Source: Pseudofrankia sp. DC12
GTDB taxonomy: Bacteria; Actinomycetota; Actinomycetes; Frankiales; Frankiaceae
Length of the DNA stretch: 64,000 nt
Direction of reading: 5' to 3'
Assembly: GCF_000966285.1 (NCBI RefSeq)
Contig: NZ_KQ031391.1
Location: 4,232,540 to 4,296,539, forward strand
Shown: in pieces, positions 27,326 to 34,783 of the stretch
Layout of the letters: every line of letters begins with the position of its first letter
Position numbering within the stretch: position 1 is the first letter of the stretch
The notes under the pieces: generated by a model
The model's input: the letters and a program-made list of their open reading frames with translations, nothing else
The model's database searches: none
Told to the model about the DNA's origin: nothing
Translations under genes and position numbers: made by a program

Positions 27326-28507
27326 TCAGACCGGGGGGTGGAAGGCGCGGGACAGGCCGGCCAACGGGCGCTCCCGGCGGGCGTGGGTGGTGGCGAACCG
27401 GGCGATCCGGCCCTTCACCAGCGCGGCCAGCAGCGGTGTGATGGCCCGTCCACCCGGTGCGGTCAGCACGTCGCCGAGGCCGCGCCAGAGCGGGCCGACC
27501 GGTTCCGCGCCCAGCTCCGGCGAGTCGTAGCCGAGGCGACCGGCGGCGAGCTCGTCGGCCGGCCGCGCGAGCAGGCCGCGCAACGCCGCTCCGGATCCGT
27601 AACCCACGGCATCGGTCTGCGCCGTGGAACCGTCGACATAACCGAAGTCGACATGGTTGATGGGGGCCGCGTCGGTGTGCGAGGCCGTGGCCGGACGGTT
27701 GTACACCGGGTACGGATCGTCGACGTCGCGAACCGCCAGTTCGTCGACTTCTGTCGCGATTGTCAGGTCATCGTTTATCGCGCCGTTCGACTGCGCGGCG
27801 AGTGTCTCGGCGTGACGCGCCGCCTCGGCCACCAGCCGGTTGACCGCGAGCGTCCAGGCGCGCAGTCCCGCGTGGCCGGTCAGCTCGGCGAACACCGCCG
27901 CCTCCAGGCAGCAGGTGCAGGCGCCGGAGAGCTCGCCCAGGTCAAGCAGCGCGATCGCGAGCAGCCCGGCCAGATGGCCCGCGATCAGGAAGAGCCGCAC
28001 CTGCTGGTGCGGCAGCATCGGGGCCTGCCGCAGGCCGTCGACGATCGCCTGCTGGTCGAGCACCCGGTCGCGGATCTCGCGCGGGCCGAGCCCGCCGGCC
28101 ATCGCGATCAGCTCGCCGACGGTACGGTCGAGGTAGTCCAGATCGACGTCGCTGCGGCGGTTGCCGAGCAGGTCATGGACCCGGGCCCTGGACTCGTCCG
28201 CCGGGTCACGCCGCGGGCTGACCAGCCCGGCCCGGGCCGCCGCGGCCTCGTCGCGCAGCGCGATCAGTGCGCCTTCCGCGCCCAGCGCCCGGTCGACGGC
28301 CACCACGACCGGGCGGGCGGGAATTCCCTTGCTCGGCTGCTCGAGCTGGCTGACGTAACGCCGGCTGTAGCCGGTGGCCTCGGCCAGCTCTTCGCGGGAC
28401 AGCCCGCGGGCGCACCGGCGACGTCGAAGCTCCTGGTGGAAGCCCACCTCGACGGCCACCGTGCCTTCCGGGCCACGGCCGCCCTGCCGCCTGCCCGCAT
28501 TCAGCAT
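27326..28507 (-). CDS. XRE-family helix-turn-helix regulator
   Basis: 393 residues. The N-terminal HTH (about 20-75: FHQELRRRRCARGLSREEL...GYSRRYVSQLEQ) is a lambda-repressor-type DNA-binding domain. The long C-terminal part is helical and TPR-like (ELSGACTCCLEAAVFAELTGH...AWTLAVNRLVAEAARH), as in many actinobacterial regulators of this type. Ligand and targets are unknown. ATG 28507 or GTG 28513 start. A perfect 9-bp inverted repeat lies 25-55 bases upstream and may be its own operator. Divergent from the receiver gene. Confidence 0.85.
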   Translation of the reverse strand: MLNAGRRQGGRGPEGTVAVEVGFHQELRRRRCARGLSREELAEATGYSRRYVSQLEQPSKGIPARPVVVAVDRALGAEGALIALRDEAAAARAGLVSPRRDPADESRARVHDLLGNRRSDVDLDYLDRTVGELIAMAGGLGPREIRDRVLDQQAIVDGLRQAPMLPHQQVRLFLIAGHLAGLLAIALLDLGELSGACTCCLEAAVFAELTGHAGLRAWTLAVNRLVAEAARHAETLAAQSNGAINDDLTIATEVDELAVRDVDDPYPVYNRPATASHTDAAPINHVDFGYVDGSTAQTDAVGYGSGAALRGLLARPADELAAGRLGYDSPELGAEPVGPLWRGLGDVLTAPGGRAITPLLAALVKGRIARFATTHARRERPLAGLSRAFHPPV

Positions 28508-28531
28508 GTGCACCCCACTGGTCGCGCCGCG

Positions 28532-28562
28532 GGCACGATCCGACCTAAATCATGATCGTGCC
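28532..28562. promoter_or_regulatory. inverted repeat, candidate operator of the XRE gene
   Basis: GGCACGATC (28532-28540) and GATCGTGCC (28554-28562) are perfect 9-bp arms around a 13-bp AT-richer spacer. The element lies between a possible minus-strand -10 (TAGACT, 28588-28583) and the XRE start. Confidence 0.5.
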
Positions 28563-28582
28563 GCGGGTCACTGTTTGTGATC

Positions 28583-28588
28583 AGTCTA
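28583..28588 (-). promoter_or_regulatory. candidate -10 of the XRE gene
   Basis: TAGACT on the minus strand, the same hexamer as at the rex promoter; no good -35 seen. Confidence 0.25.
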
Positions 28589-28757
28589 TTGCGTGCGGGG
28601 CCTTGCGCCGCTAGAGGCAAAAGGTCCCATACGGGCATCGTTAGCCGGAATAGCGCTTTCCTGGTCACGCCATTCACGCGGAGTGCCCCGGGCCATCCGC
28701 GAATACCACCCCGAATGACGATGGGCGCACCGGGCGCCGGCCGGTAGAACGGTAGGA

Positions 28758-29405
28758 GTGGACCGGAACATCGACGCGGACCCGGGGGCGGACGGAGGGG
28801 CGGACGTGGGTACCGCGGGTGGGGTCTGTTCGGGCCGGCCGGCGGGGTCGCCCATGAGTGCCTTCCGTTCCCCCTACGGGCGCCCGGTGACCGGGCGTCA
28901 TCGCGCCGACGGCCGCGACCCGGTCACGGGCCGGCGCGACGTCCCCACCGGCCCGGCGGGCGACGCGGGCAGCGCCGTCGCCCGGACTCCCGCCGCCGCG
29001 CCGCCGGCCCCGGCCGGGCCCGTCCCGGTGCGGGTCGTGGTCGCGGACGACGCCGACGGGGTGCGCGAGCTGATCTGCCTGCTGCTGGACATGGAGCCGG
29101 ACTTCACCATCGTCGGCCGGGCCGCCAACGGCGCGGAGGCGGTCGACGTCGTCGCCGAGACCGGGCCTGATCTGGTGCTTCTCGACGTCGCGATGCCCGT
29201 GCTGGACGGGATCGCCGCGCTGCCGCGGATTCGCCGCCTGGTGCCGGGCGCCCGGGTGGTCGTCTTCACGGGATTCTCGGCACATACCGTGCGCGAGGAG
29301 GCGGTGGCGCTCGGCGCCGACGACGTCATGGAGAAGGGGCTCGGCGCCGGCCCGCTCATCGATCGCCTGCGCGCCGTCTGCGCGCGCTCCTCCCCGGCTG
29401 GATGA
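28758..29405 (+). CDS. stand-alone response-regulator receiver protein
   Basis: 215 residues. The CheY-like receiver domain (about residues 94-210) has the acidic pocket VVADDADG, phosphoacceptor Asp in VLLDVAMPVLDG, Thr in VVFTGFS and the conserved Lys in DVMEKG. There is no DNA-binding or output domain, so it may act by protein contact. The N-terminal 90 residues are Gly/Ala/Pro-rich and may not be translated: GTG 28758 (GGAG immediately before) and ATG 28854 are both candidates. No histidine kinase gene is in the window. Confidence 0.75.
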   Translation: MDRNIDADPGADGGADVGTAGGVCSGRPAGSPMSAFRSPYGRPVTGRHRADGRDPVTGRRDVPTGPAGDAGSAVARTPAAAPPAPAGPVPVRVVVADDADGVRELICLLLDMEPDFTIVGRAANGAEAVDVVAETGPDLVLLDVAMPVLDGIAALPRIRRLVPGARVVVFTGFSAHTVREEAVALGADDVMEKGLGAGPLIDRLRAVCARSSPAG

Positions 29406-29560
29406 TCATCTGTCGGCCTCGCGCGGCCCGCCGGTCACTCGCGGGGCACCGGGAGCTTTCGCTTCGACGTGGTCGGTCCCTCGGAATCCTAACCATTTCG
29501 GTGGGAAAAATGATGAATCCGTTCGCGGAGCATTGCCTACGCCACAAACTCGGCGTCCGC

Positions 29561-29574
29561 TTCACATCTGTGAA
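29561..29574. promoter_or_regulatory. palindrome before the sulfur operon leader
   Basis: TTCACATCTGTGAA: 6-bp arms around TC, 12 bases before the leader-peptide ATG. The arms match the Rex half-site but face outwards, so it is not a Rex operator. It may bind an unidentified regulator. Confidence 0.4.
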
Positions 29575-29586
29575 ACCATGGGGGCT

Positions 29587-29718
29587 ATGACTGCGCCTCG
29601 CCACCATTCGCGGCCGTTTGCCGTCGTGGCGCAGCGCGTTCCGGAGCTCCTCCTGGTCTCACGGCTGCACGTGGACCTGCTCCGGGTTGCCAGCGCGGGC
29701 TGTTGTCGCACTCGCTGA
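29587..29718 (+). CDS. cysteine leader peptide of the sulfite reductase operon
   Basis: 43-residue ORF ending SRLHVDLLRVASAGCCRTR. The HVDLLRVA...CC pattern matches the actinobacterial putative leader peptides found ahead of sulfur-assimilation genes, where ribosomes stalling at cysteine codons adjust downstream expression. Here two consecutive Cys codons lie three codons before the stop, 204 bases before the sulfite reductase ATG. ATG 29587 is close to a G-run that may serve as a ribosome site; the frame opens 54 bases earlier at a weaker start. Cysteine-responsive control is inferred from the family. Confidence 0.75.
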   Translation: MTAPRHHSRPFAVVAQRVPELLLVSRLHVDLLRVASAGCCRTR

Positions 29719-29922
29719 CCGGCTGAGCCCGACCCCCCTCGCTCCCCGTCAGACGCCCCAGGCGGCCTACGGGCCCGGGCGAGATGACCCCCGCTGTGAC
29801 TAGGCCCCCTGGATGACCAGAGGCGACCGGCCGGCGGCTGGCCAGAGGTGACAGAAGCTGACCCGGACCCGGCGCCGTCCAGCTGGCGGTGCTCCGCTCC
29901 TCCCAACGTCGCGAGAGATCAG

Positions 29923-31629
29923 ATGACTTCTCCTGCTCGGCCCCGCCCAGCCCGCCCGACCCGTCCCAAGGGACAGGGCCAGTGGGCGCTCGGCTACAGC
30001 GAACCGCTCAACGCCAACGAGCGGATGAAGAAGGACCAGGACGGCCTCGCGGTCCGGGACCGGATCCTCAACCGGTACCCGTACACCGGCTTCGACAGCA
30101 TCGACCCGCAGGACCTGCGCGGCCGGTTCCGCTGGTGGGGGCTCTACACCCAGCGCAAGCCCGGCATCGACGGCGGCCGTACCGCGATCCTGGAGCCGGA
30201 GGAGATCGAGGACTCCTACTTCATGCAGCGGGTCCGGCTCGACGGTGGCCGGATGACGTCCGACCAGCTTCGGGTGATCGGCGACATCTCGACCCGCTAC
30301 GGGCGGGATGTCGCCGACGTCACCGACCGGCAGAACATCCAGCTGCACTGGATCCGGATCGAGGACGTGCCGGCGATCTGGGGCGCCCTCGAGGCGAACG
30401 GCATGACCACCCAGGAGTCATGCGGTGACACCCCGCGGGTCATGCTCGGCTGCCCGCTCGCCGGCGTCGACGGGGACGAGATCATCGACGCCACCTCGGT
30501 CATCGACGAGGTCGTCGCGAAGTTCGTCGGCGACCCGTCGCTGTCGAACCTGCCGCGCAAGTTCAAGTCGGCGATGTCCGGCTGTGCCGACCACTGCACC
30601 CTGCACGAGATCAACGACATCGCCTTCGTCGGCGTCGTGCACCCCGAGCTCGGCGCGGGCTACGACCTGTGGGTCGGCGGTGGCCTCTCGACCAACCCGC
30701 ACCTGGGCGTCCGCCTGGGCACCTTCGTCCAGCCGGACCGGGTGGCCGAGGTCTGGCACGGCGTCGCCTGCCTGTTCCGCGACTACGGCTACCGGCGGCT
30801 GCGCACCCGGGCCCGGCTGAAGTTCCTGGTCGCCGACATGGGCGTGGAGTGGGTGCGGGCGACCCTGGAGAAGGAGTACCTCCAGGCGCCGCTGCCAGAC
30901 GGCCCGGCGCCGGCCGCGCCGCGCACGGAGGGGCGCGACCACGTCGGCGTTTACCGGCAGCAGGACGGGAACTTCGCCGTCGGCTTCGCGCCGCGCGCCG
31001 GCCGGCTCACCGGGACCACGCTCACCGCGGTCGCGAACCTCGCCGACCGGCACGGCCAGGGCCGGATCCGCGCGACCACCGCGCAGAAGCTGGTCGTCCT
31101 CGACGTCCCCGAGGCCGAGGTGCCCGCCCTGGAGGCGGCGCTGGCGGAGCTCGACCTGATCGTGCGCCCGAGCGTGTTCCGCCGCGGCACGATGGCCTGC
31201 ACCGGCATCGAGTTCTGCAAGCTCGCGATCGTCGAGACCAAGGCCAACGCGGGCCGCCTCATTGAGGAGCTGGAGCGGCGGCTGCCGGACTTCGACGAGC
31301 CGATCGGCATCAACGTCAACGGCTGCCCGAACGCCTGCGCCCGCTTCCAGGTCGCCGATATCGGCCTGAAGGGCTCCCTGGTGCCCGGGACGGACGGCGA
31401 GATGGTCGAGGGCTTCCAGCTGCACCTCGGCGGTCACCTGGGCAGCCGGTCCCGGCTCGGCCGCAAGTCGCGGGGCCTGAAGATCACATCGGAGGAGCTC
31501 GTCGACTACGTCGTCGGGCTGCTGAAGACCTACCAGGCCGACCGGTCCGACGGCGAGGTCTTCGCCGACTGGGTCGAGAAGGTCGACGAATCCAAGATCA
31601 CGCACGACGCGGTGGTGGCCCGCGCATGA
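29923..31629 (+). CDS. sir: ferredoxin-dependent sulfite reductase
   Basis: Six-electron reduction of sulfite to sulfide for cysteine synthesis, using siroheme and a coupled [4Fe-4S] cluster. 568 residues. The cluster ligands are Cys426, Cys432, Cys468 and Cys472 (ACTGIEFCK and GCPNACAR), and both ferredoxin-like half-domains are present. Assimilatory sulfite reductase is preferred over nitrite reductase because cysH and siroheme genes follow. ATG 29923 has GAGAG upstream; GTG 29848 is in frame but its ribosome site touches the start. The cobA product at 32933 would feed siroheme. Confidence 0.93.
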   Translation: MTSPARPRPARPTRPKGQGQWALGYSEPLNANERMKKDQDGLAVRDRILNRYPYTGFDSIDPQDLRGRFRWWGLYTQRKPGIDGGRTAILEPEEIEDSYFMQRVRLDGGRMTSDQLRVIGDISTRYGRDVADVTDRQNIQLHWIRIEDVPAIWGALEANGMTTQESCGDTPRVMLGCPLAGVDGDEIIDATSVIDEVVAKFVGDPSLSNLPRKFKSAMSGCADHCTLHEINDIAFVGVVHPELGAGYDLWVGGGLSTNPHLGVRLGTFVQPDRVAEVWHGVACLFRDYGYRRLRTRARLKFLVADMGVEWVRATLEKEYLQAPLPDGPAPAAPRTEGRDHVGVYRQQDGNFAVGFAPRAGRLTGTTLTAVANLADRHGQGRIRATTAQKLVVLDVPEAEVPALEAALAELDLIVRPSVFRRGTMACTGIEFCKLAIVETKANAGRLIEELERRLPDFDEPIGINVNGCPNACARFQVADIGLKGSLVPGTDGEMVEGFQLHLGGHLGSRSRLGRKSRGLKITSEELVDYVVGLLKTYQADRSDGEVFADWVEKVDESKITHDAVVARA

Positions 31630-31732
31630 GCCGACCTTCCGCCGCGCGGGCCGGCCGCCTCGTGTCTTTCGGATCCGGCCAGGCCGATGCTCATCGTCCG
31701 CACAGGAACGACCGCGAAGGCCGGGCCTACCG

Positions 31733-32023
31733 ATGAGTGCCCGCGCGGTCCCGTTCTTCTGTCCGTACTGCGGCGAGGAGACCCTGGTCCCCGAGGTGGC
31801 CTCCGGAGGCGCGCGGGAAAGGCATTCTCGCGCCTCCTCCGGCCAGGCCGTCCCGGACATCCCGGAAGGGGTTTCCGGCGAGGGGCACGGCCACTGGGCC
31901 TGTCGCTCCTGCCGGCGTTCCTTCCGGCTGAGCCTGACCGCGCTGGCCAGCGCCTCGACCTCGACTACTCGGCCCAAGCAGGGGTCCTCGGCCGGCGCGG
32001 CTGCGCCGGCCGGGGAGCGATGA
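31733..32023 (+). CDS. small zinc-ribbon protein between sir and cysH
   Basis: 96 residues with one four-cysteine zinc-ribbon: CPYCG near residue 10 and CRSCRRSF near residue 57, separated by a glycine- and histidine-containing loop. A small gene in this position is, as I recall, also found in Streptomyces between sir and cysH. Function unknown; a zinc-dependent regulatory or redox adaptor role is only inference. The C-terminal 25 residues are Ser/Thr/Ala-rich. It is 103 bases after sir and 22 before cysH. Confidence 0.7.
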   Translation: MSARAVPFFCPYCGEETLVPEVASGGARERHSRASSGQAVPDIPEGVSGEGHGHWACRSCRRSFRLSLTALASASTSTTRPKQGSSAGAAAPAGER

Positions 32024-32045
32024 CCACACCGGAGGAGAACGGCTG

Positions 32046-32717
32046 ATGGACGCCGCGTTGAAGGCCCGCGCCGAGCGCGTGGGCAGGGAGCTGGCCGACG
32101 CGCCTGCCGAGGAGATCCTGCGCTGGGCCGTCGAGGAGTTCGGGACGAAGCTCGTCGTCGCCGCGTCGATGGCCGAGGCCGTCCTCGTCGACATGCTCGC
32201 GAAGATCCGGTCGGATGTTCCAGTCGTCTTCATCGACACCGGCTACCACTTCGCCGAGACGGTCGGCACCAGGGACGCCGTCGCGGCGACCTACAACCTG
32301 CCGCTGATCAGCGTCCGGCCCCAGCTGACCGTCGCGGGGCAGGACGCCGTCCATGGCAAGGACCTGTACGCCAGCGACCCCGACCTGTGCTGCCGGATGC
32401 GCAAGGTCGTCCCGCTGGACCGGGCGCTCGCGCCCTACCGGGCCTGGGCGGCCGGGTCGCGCCGGGCCGAGTCGGACGGCCGCAAGGCCCTGCCGGTCGT
32501 CGGCTGGGACGAGCGGCGCGGGAAGGTGAAGATCCACCCGCTGGCGACCTGGACCGACGAGGACGTCGATCGCTACGTCGAGGAGAACAACGTCCTCGTC
32601 AACCCGCTGCTGACCGACGGGTACCAGTCGGTCGGCTGCTGGCCCTGCACCCAGCGCGGCACCGGCCGGGCCGGTCGCTGGGCCGGCAGCACGAAGACCG
32701 AGTGCGGCATCCACTAG
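32046..32717 (+). CDS. cysH: adenylylsulfate (APS) reductase, assimilatory
   Basis: Reduces APS to sulfite. 223 residues. The paired CC...CXXC motif (Cys115, Cys116; Cys198, Cys201) binds a [4Fe-4S] cluster, which marks APS rather than PAPS reductases. The catalytic cysteine near the end is in TECGIH. VFIDTGYHFAET and the P-loop-like VVAASMAEAVL are typical. GGAGG precedes the ATG by about 9 bases. No cysD/cysN sulfurylase genes are in the window, so APS supply is encoded elsewhere. Confidence 0.93.
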   Translation: MDAALKARAERVGRELADAPAEEILRWAVEEFGTKLVVAASMAEAVLVDMLAKIRSDVPVVFIDTGYHFAETVGTRDAVAATYNLPLISVRPQLTVAGQDAVHGKDLYASDPDLCCRMRKVVPLDRALAPYRAWAAGSRRAESDGRKALPVVGWDERRGKVKIHPLATWTDEDVDRYVEENNVLVNPLLTDGYQSVGCWPCTQRGTGRAGRWAGSTKTECGIH

Positions 32718-32932
32718 CGGACACCACACCCGGTCCGCCGGCTGCTTGATCGCGGCCTGGGCCTCCAGGTGGTCGTGAACCGAAGGCCGGTGCGACCGCC
32801 GGAGGGCGCAAACGCTGATCAAGGCCGCTTGAACGGACCGGCGGCCGGATCAGGCCGCCGAGTGCCGGGTGGTTAGGTCGCGTTTGAGCCGGTTTCGGCC
32901 GATGGTGGTGCCTTGGTCGTCCAAGTAGGGGC
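32718..32932 (+). other. gap between cysH and cobA with imperfect inverted repeats
   Basis: CTTGATC (32745-32751) and GATCAAG (32817-32823), with partly complementary flanks, could form a long imperfect hairpin. A terminator or processing site between cysH and cobA is possible. Confidence 0.3.
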
Positions 32933-34669
32933 GTGGGCGGCGAAGCCGGTAACGTTCCGTGTGTGTCGAGCGGCTGGGGGGACGGCGCCGGCCCGCCTTC
33001 GCGCCCGCGTGGCGCGGGCGGCCCGCGCGGCGGCAACGGGGCGACAGCGCGCCGTGGTCACGTCTGGCTGGTTGGGGCCGGCCCAGGCGATCCGGGTCTG
33101 ATCACTGTGCGTGGCGCCGAATTGCTGGCGGGAGCGGACGTCGTGGTCACCGACCTGGCCGTGGACGCCCCCCTGCACGCGCACACCCGGCCGGGCGCCG
33201 AGATCGTCCGGGTCGGCCCGGACGGCGACCTGCGGGCCCAGGACGAGGTGAACGCCCTGCTCGTCGAGCGAGCACTGGCCGGTGCCCGGGTCGTCCGGCT
33301 CAAGGGCGGCGATCCCTACCTGCTCGGCCGCGGCGGCGAGGAGTCCGAGGCCTGTGCCGCCGCCGGTGTCTGGGTGACGGTGGTCCCCGGAGTGTCGTCG
33401 GCGCTCGCCGGCCCGGCCTTCGCGGGCATTCCGGTGACCCACCGGGGCCTCGCCCAGGACGTCGCGATCGTCTCCGGCCATCTGCCGCCCGGGCACCCGG
33501 ACTCGACCGTCGACTGGTCCACGCTGACCTCGCCCGCGCTCACTGTCGTGATCATGATGGGCGTCGCTCACCTCGTCGCGATCGCCGAGGCGTTACTGGC
33601 CGCTGGGCGGGAACCGGGAACTCCGGTGGCCGTGGTCGAGCGGGCCACCACCCAGACCCAGCGGGTCCTGCGGACCACCCTGGAGTCGCTCGGCGCCGAC
33701 GCGGTCGAGACCGGGGTGCGCTCGCCGGCCGTCATCGTCGTCGGGGACGTCGCCGCCCGCATCGACGCCCGCGGCGCCGCCTCCCCGCACCGCCCGGTGC
33801 CCGGTCGGCCGGCGGCACCCGTGGGAAGGGCGGATCGGCGAACCAGCCAGGAGGACCGCGCCGGCGGGGCGGATCATGACCTCACCGACGACGGGAGCGG
33901 ACGGGTGAACCCGATGGCGCGCCCGGCGCCGGTCGGCGCCGATCAGGGGCCGCTGAGCGGGGCACGAGTGCTCGTGCCGCGCACCCGGCAGCGTCCTGGG
34001 CTGTTGGCCCGTGACCTGCGCAGGCAGGGCGCCGAGGCCGTCGAGACGGTGGTCTCGATGCTCGCGCCGGTGCCGGACGCCTCCGGGTTGCTCGCCGCGC
34101 TGCCCGGGGCCGACGCGCTGGTGCTCGCCGACGCGGACGAGGTGGCGACGGTGGTCGCCCTGCTGCGCGGCGCCGGGCAGGATGTCCGCGCGCTGGCCGG
34201 CCTGACCCTGGTGTCGGCGTCCGGCTCCGCGGCGGACGCGCTGGAGGCGCTCGGGCTCGCGACCGTCCGGTCGTCCGCTGAGGTGCGGGTCGCGCACGTG
34301 GTCGTCACCGAGATCCCGGTGACCGGCCTGCGGGTTGCCGTCTGCGCGTCGGCCGCGCCGCCGATGGGAGTCCGGACGGTCCGGCGCGTCACGCTGCGGA
34401 CGGACGTCCCAGCCGCCGCCGACCCCGCCGTCGCCGCCGACCTGCGCGACGGCCGGCTACACGCGGTGGCCTTCGCGTCGTCGACAGCCGCCCGTCGTAC
34501 CGCCGAGCTCTATGGCCCGCTCCCGCCTGGCCTGCTGGTGGTCGCCATGGGCCGGCGCACGGTCCTCGCCTGCGACGAGGCGGGTATCCGGGTCGACGCC
34601 GTCGCCGACGAGCCAGGAATCGCCGGCCTCGTCACCGCGGTCTGCCGCCTGATGGCGCCACATGCCTAA
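32933..34669 (+). CDS. cobA: uroporphyrinogen-III C-methyltransferase fused to a decayed HemD-like domain
   Basis: SUMT methylates uroporphyrinogen III at C2 and C7 to precorrin-2, the entry to siroheme and cobalamin. The N-terminal domain (about residues 42-280) is intact: VGAGPGDPGLIT, RLKGGDPYLLGRGGEE (about 122-137), GIPVTHRGLA and MMGVAHL. After a charged linker, residues about 342-578 have a HemD-like fold (GARVLVPRTRQRPG...), but the conserved FTSSSxVR segments are replaced by VLADADEVATVVAL and FASSTAARRTAELYG, so synthase activity is doubtful. It is the mirror image of the hemD gene at 4267. GTG 32933 is one candidate start; about 40 Gly/Arg-rich residues precede the domain. Confidence 0.88.
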   Translation: MGGEAGNVPCVSSGWGDGAGPPSRPRGAGGPRGGNGATARRGHVWLVGAGPGDPGLITVRGAELLAGADVVVTDLAVDAPLHAHTRPGAEIVRVGPDGDLRAQDEVNALLVERALAGARVVRLKGGDPYLLGRGGEESEACAAAGVWVTVVPGVSSALAGPAFAGIPVTHRGLAQDVAIVSGHLPPGHPDSTVDWSTLTSPALTVVIMMGVAHLVAIAEALLAAGREPGTPVAVVERATTQTQRVLRTTLESLGADAVETGVRSPAVIVVGDVAARIDARGAASPHRPVPGRPAAPVGRADRRTSQEDRAGGADHDLTDDGSGRVNPMARPAPVGADQGPLSGARVLVPRTRQRPGLLARDLRRQGAEAVETVVSMLAPVPDASGLLAALPGADALVLADADEVATVVALLRGAGQDVRALAGLTLVSASGSAADALEALGLATVRSSAEVRVAHVVVTEIPVTGLRVAVCASAAPPMGVRTVRRVTLRTDVPAAADPAVAADLRDGRLHAVAFASSTAARRTAELYGPLPPGLLVVAMGRRTVLACDEAGIRVDAVADEPGIAGLVTAVCRLMAPHA

Positions 34670-34783
34670 TCTCGCCAGGGGAAAGCGCCGCGCTACCTCG
34701 GCTAGGAACAGTTTGTGTACCATGTCGCGAACCTATTGTGGTGTCTGCGTAAATCAGCGGTAGCGCTGTATCGGCGTGACTGC

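Noticed and set aside
29561-29574. Rex operator at the sulfur leader
   Set aside because: Half-sites face outwards with a 2-bp centre; Rex needs inward-facing arms with 4 bp between.
29848-29922. GTG 29848 as start of sulfite reductase
   Set aside because: The AGAGG motif abuts the GTG with no spacing, and the added residues are unlike the family; ATG 29923 fits better.
32046-32717. PAPS reductase annotation for cysH
   Set aside because: The CC and CXXC cluster cysteines are present, which is the APS-reductase signature.
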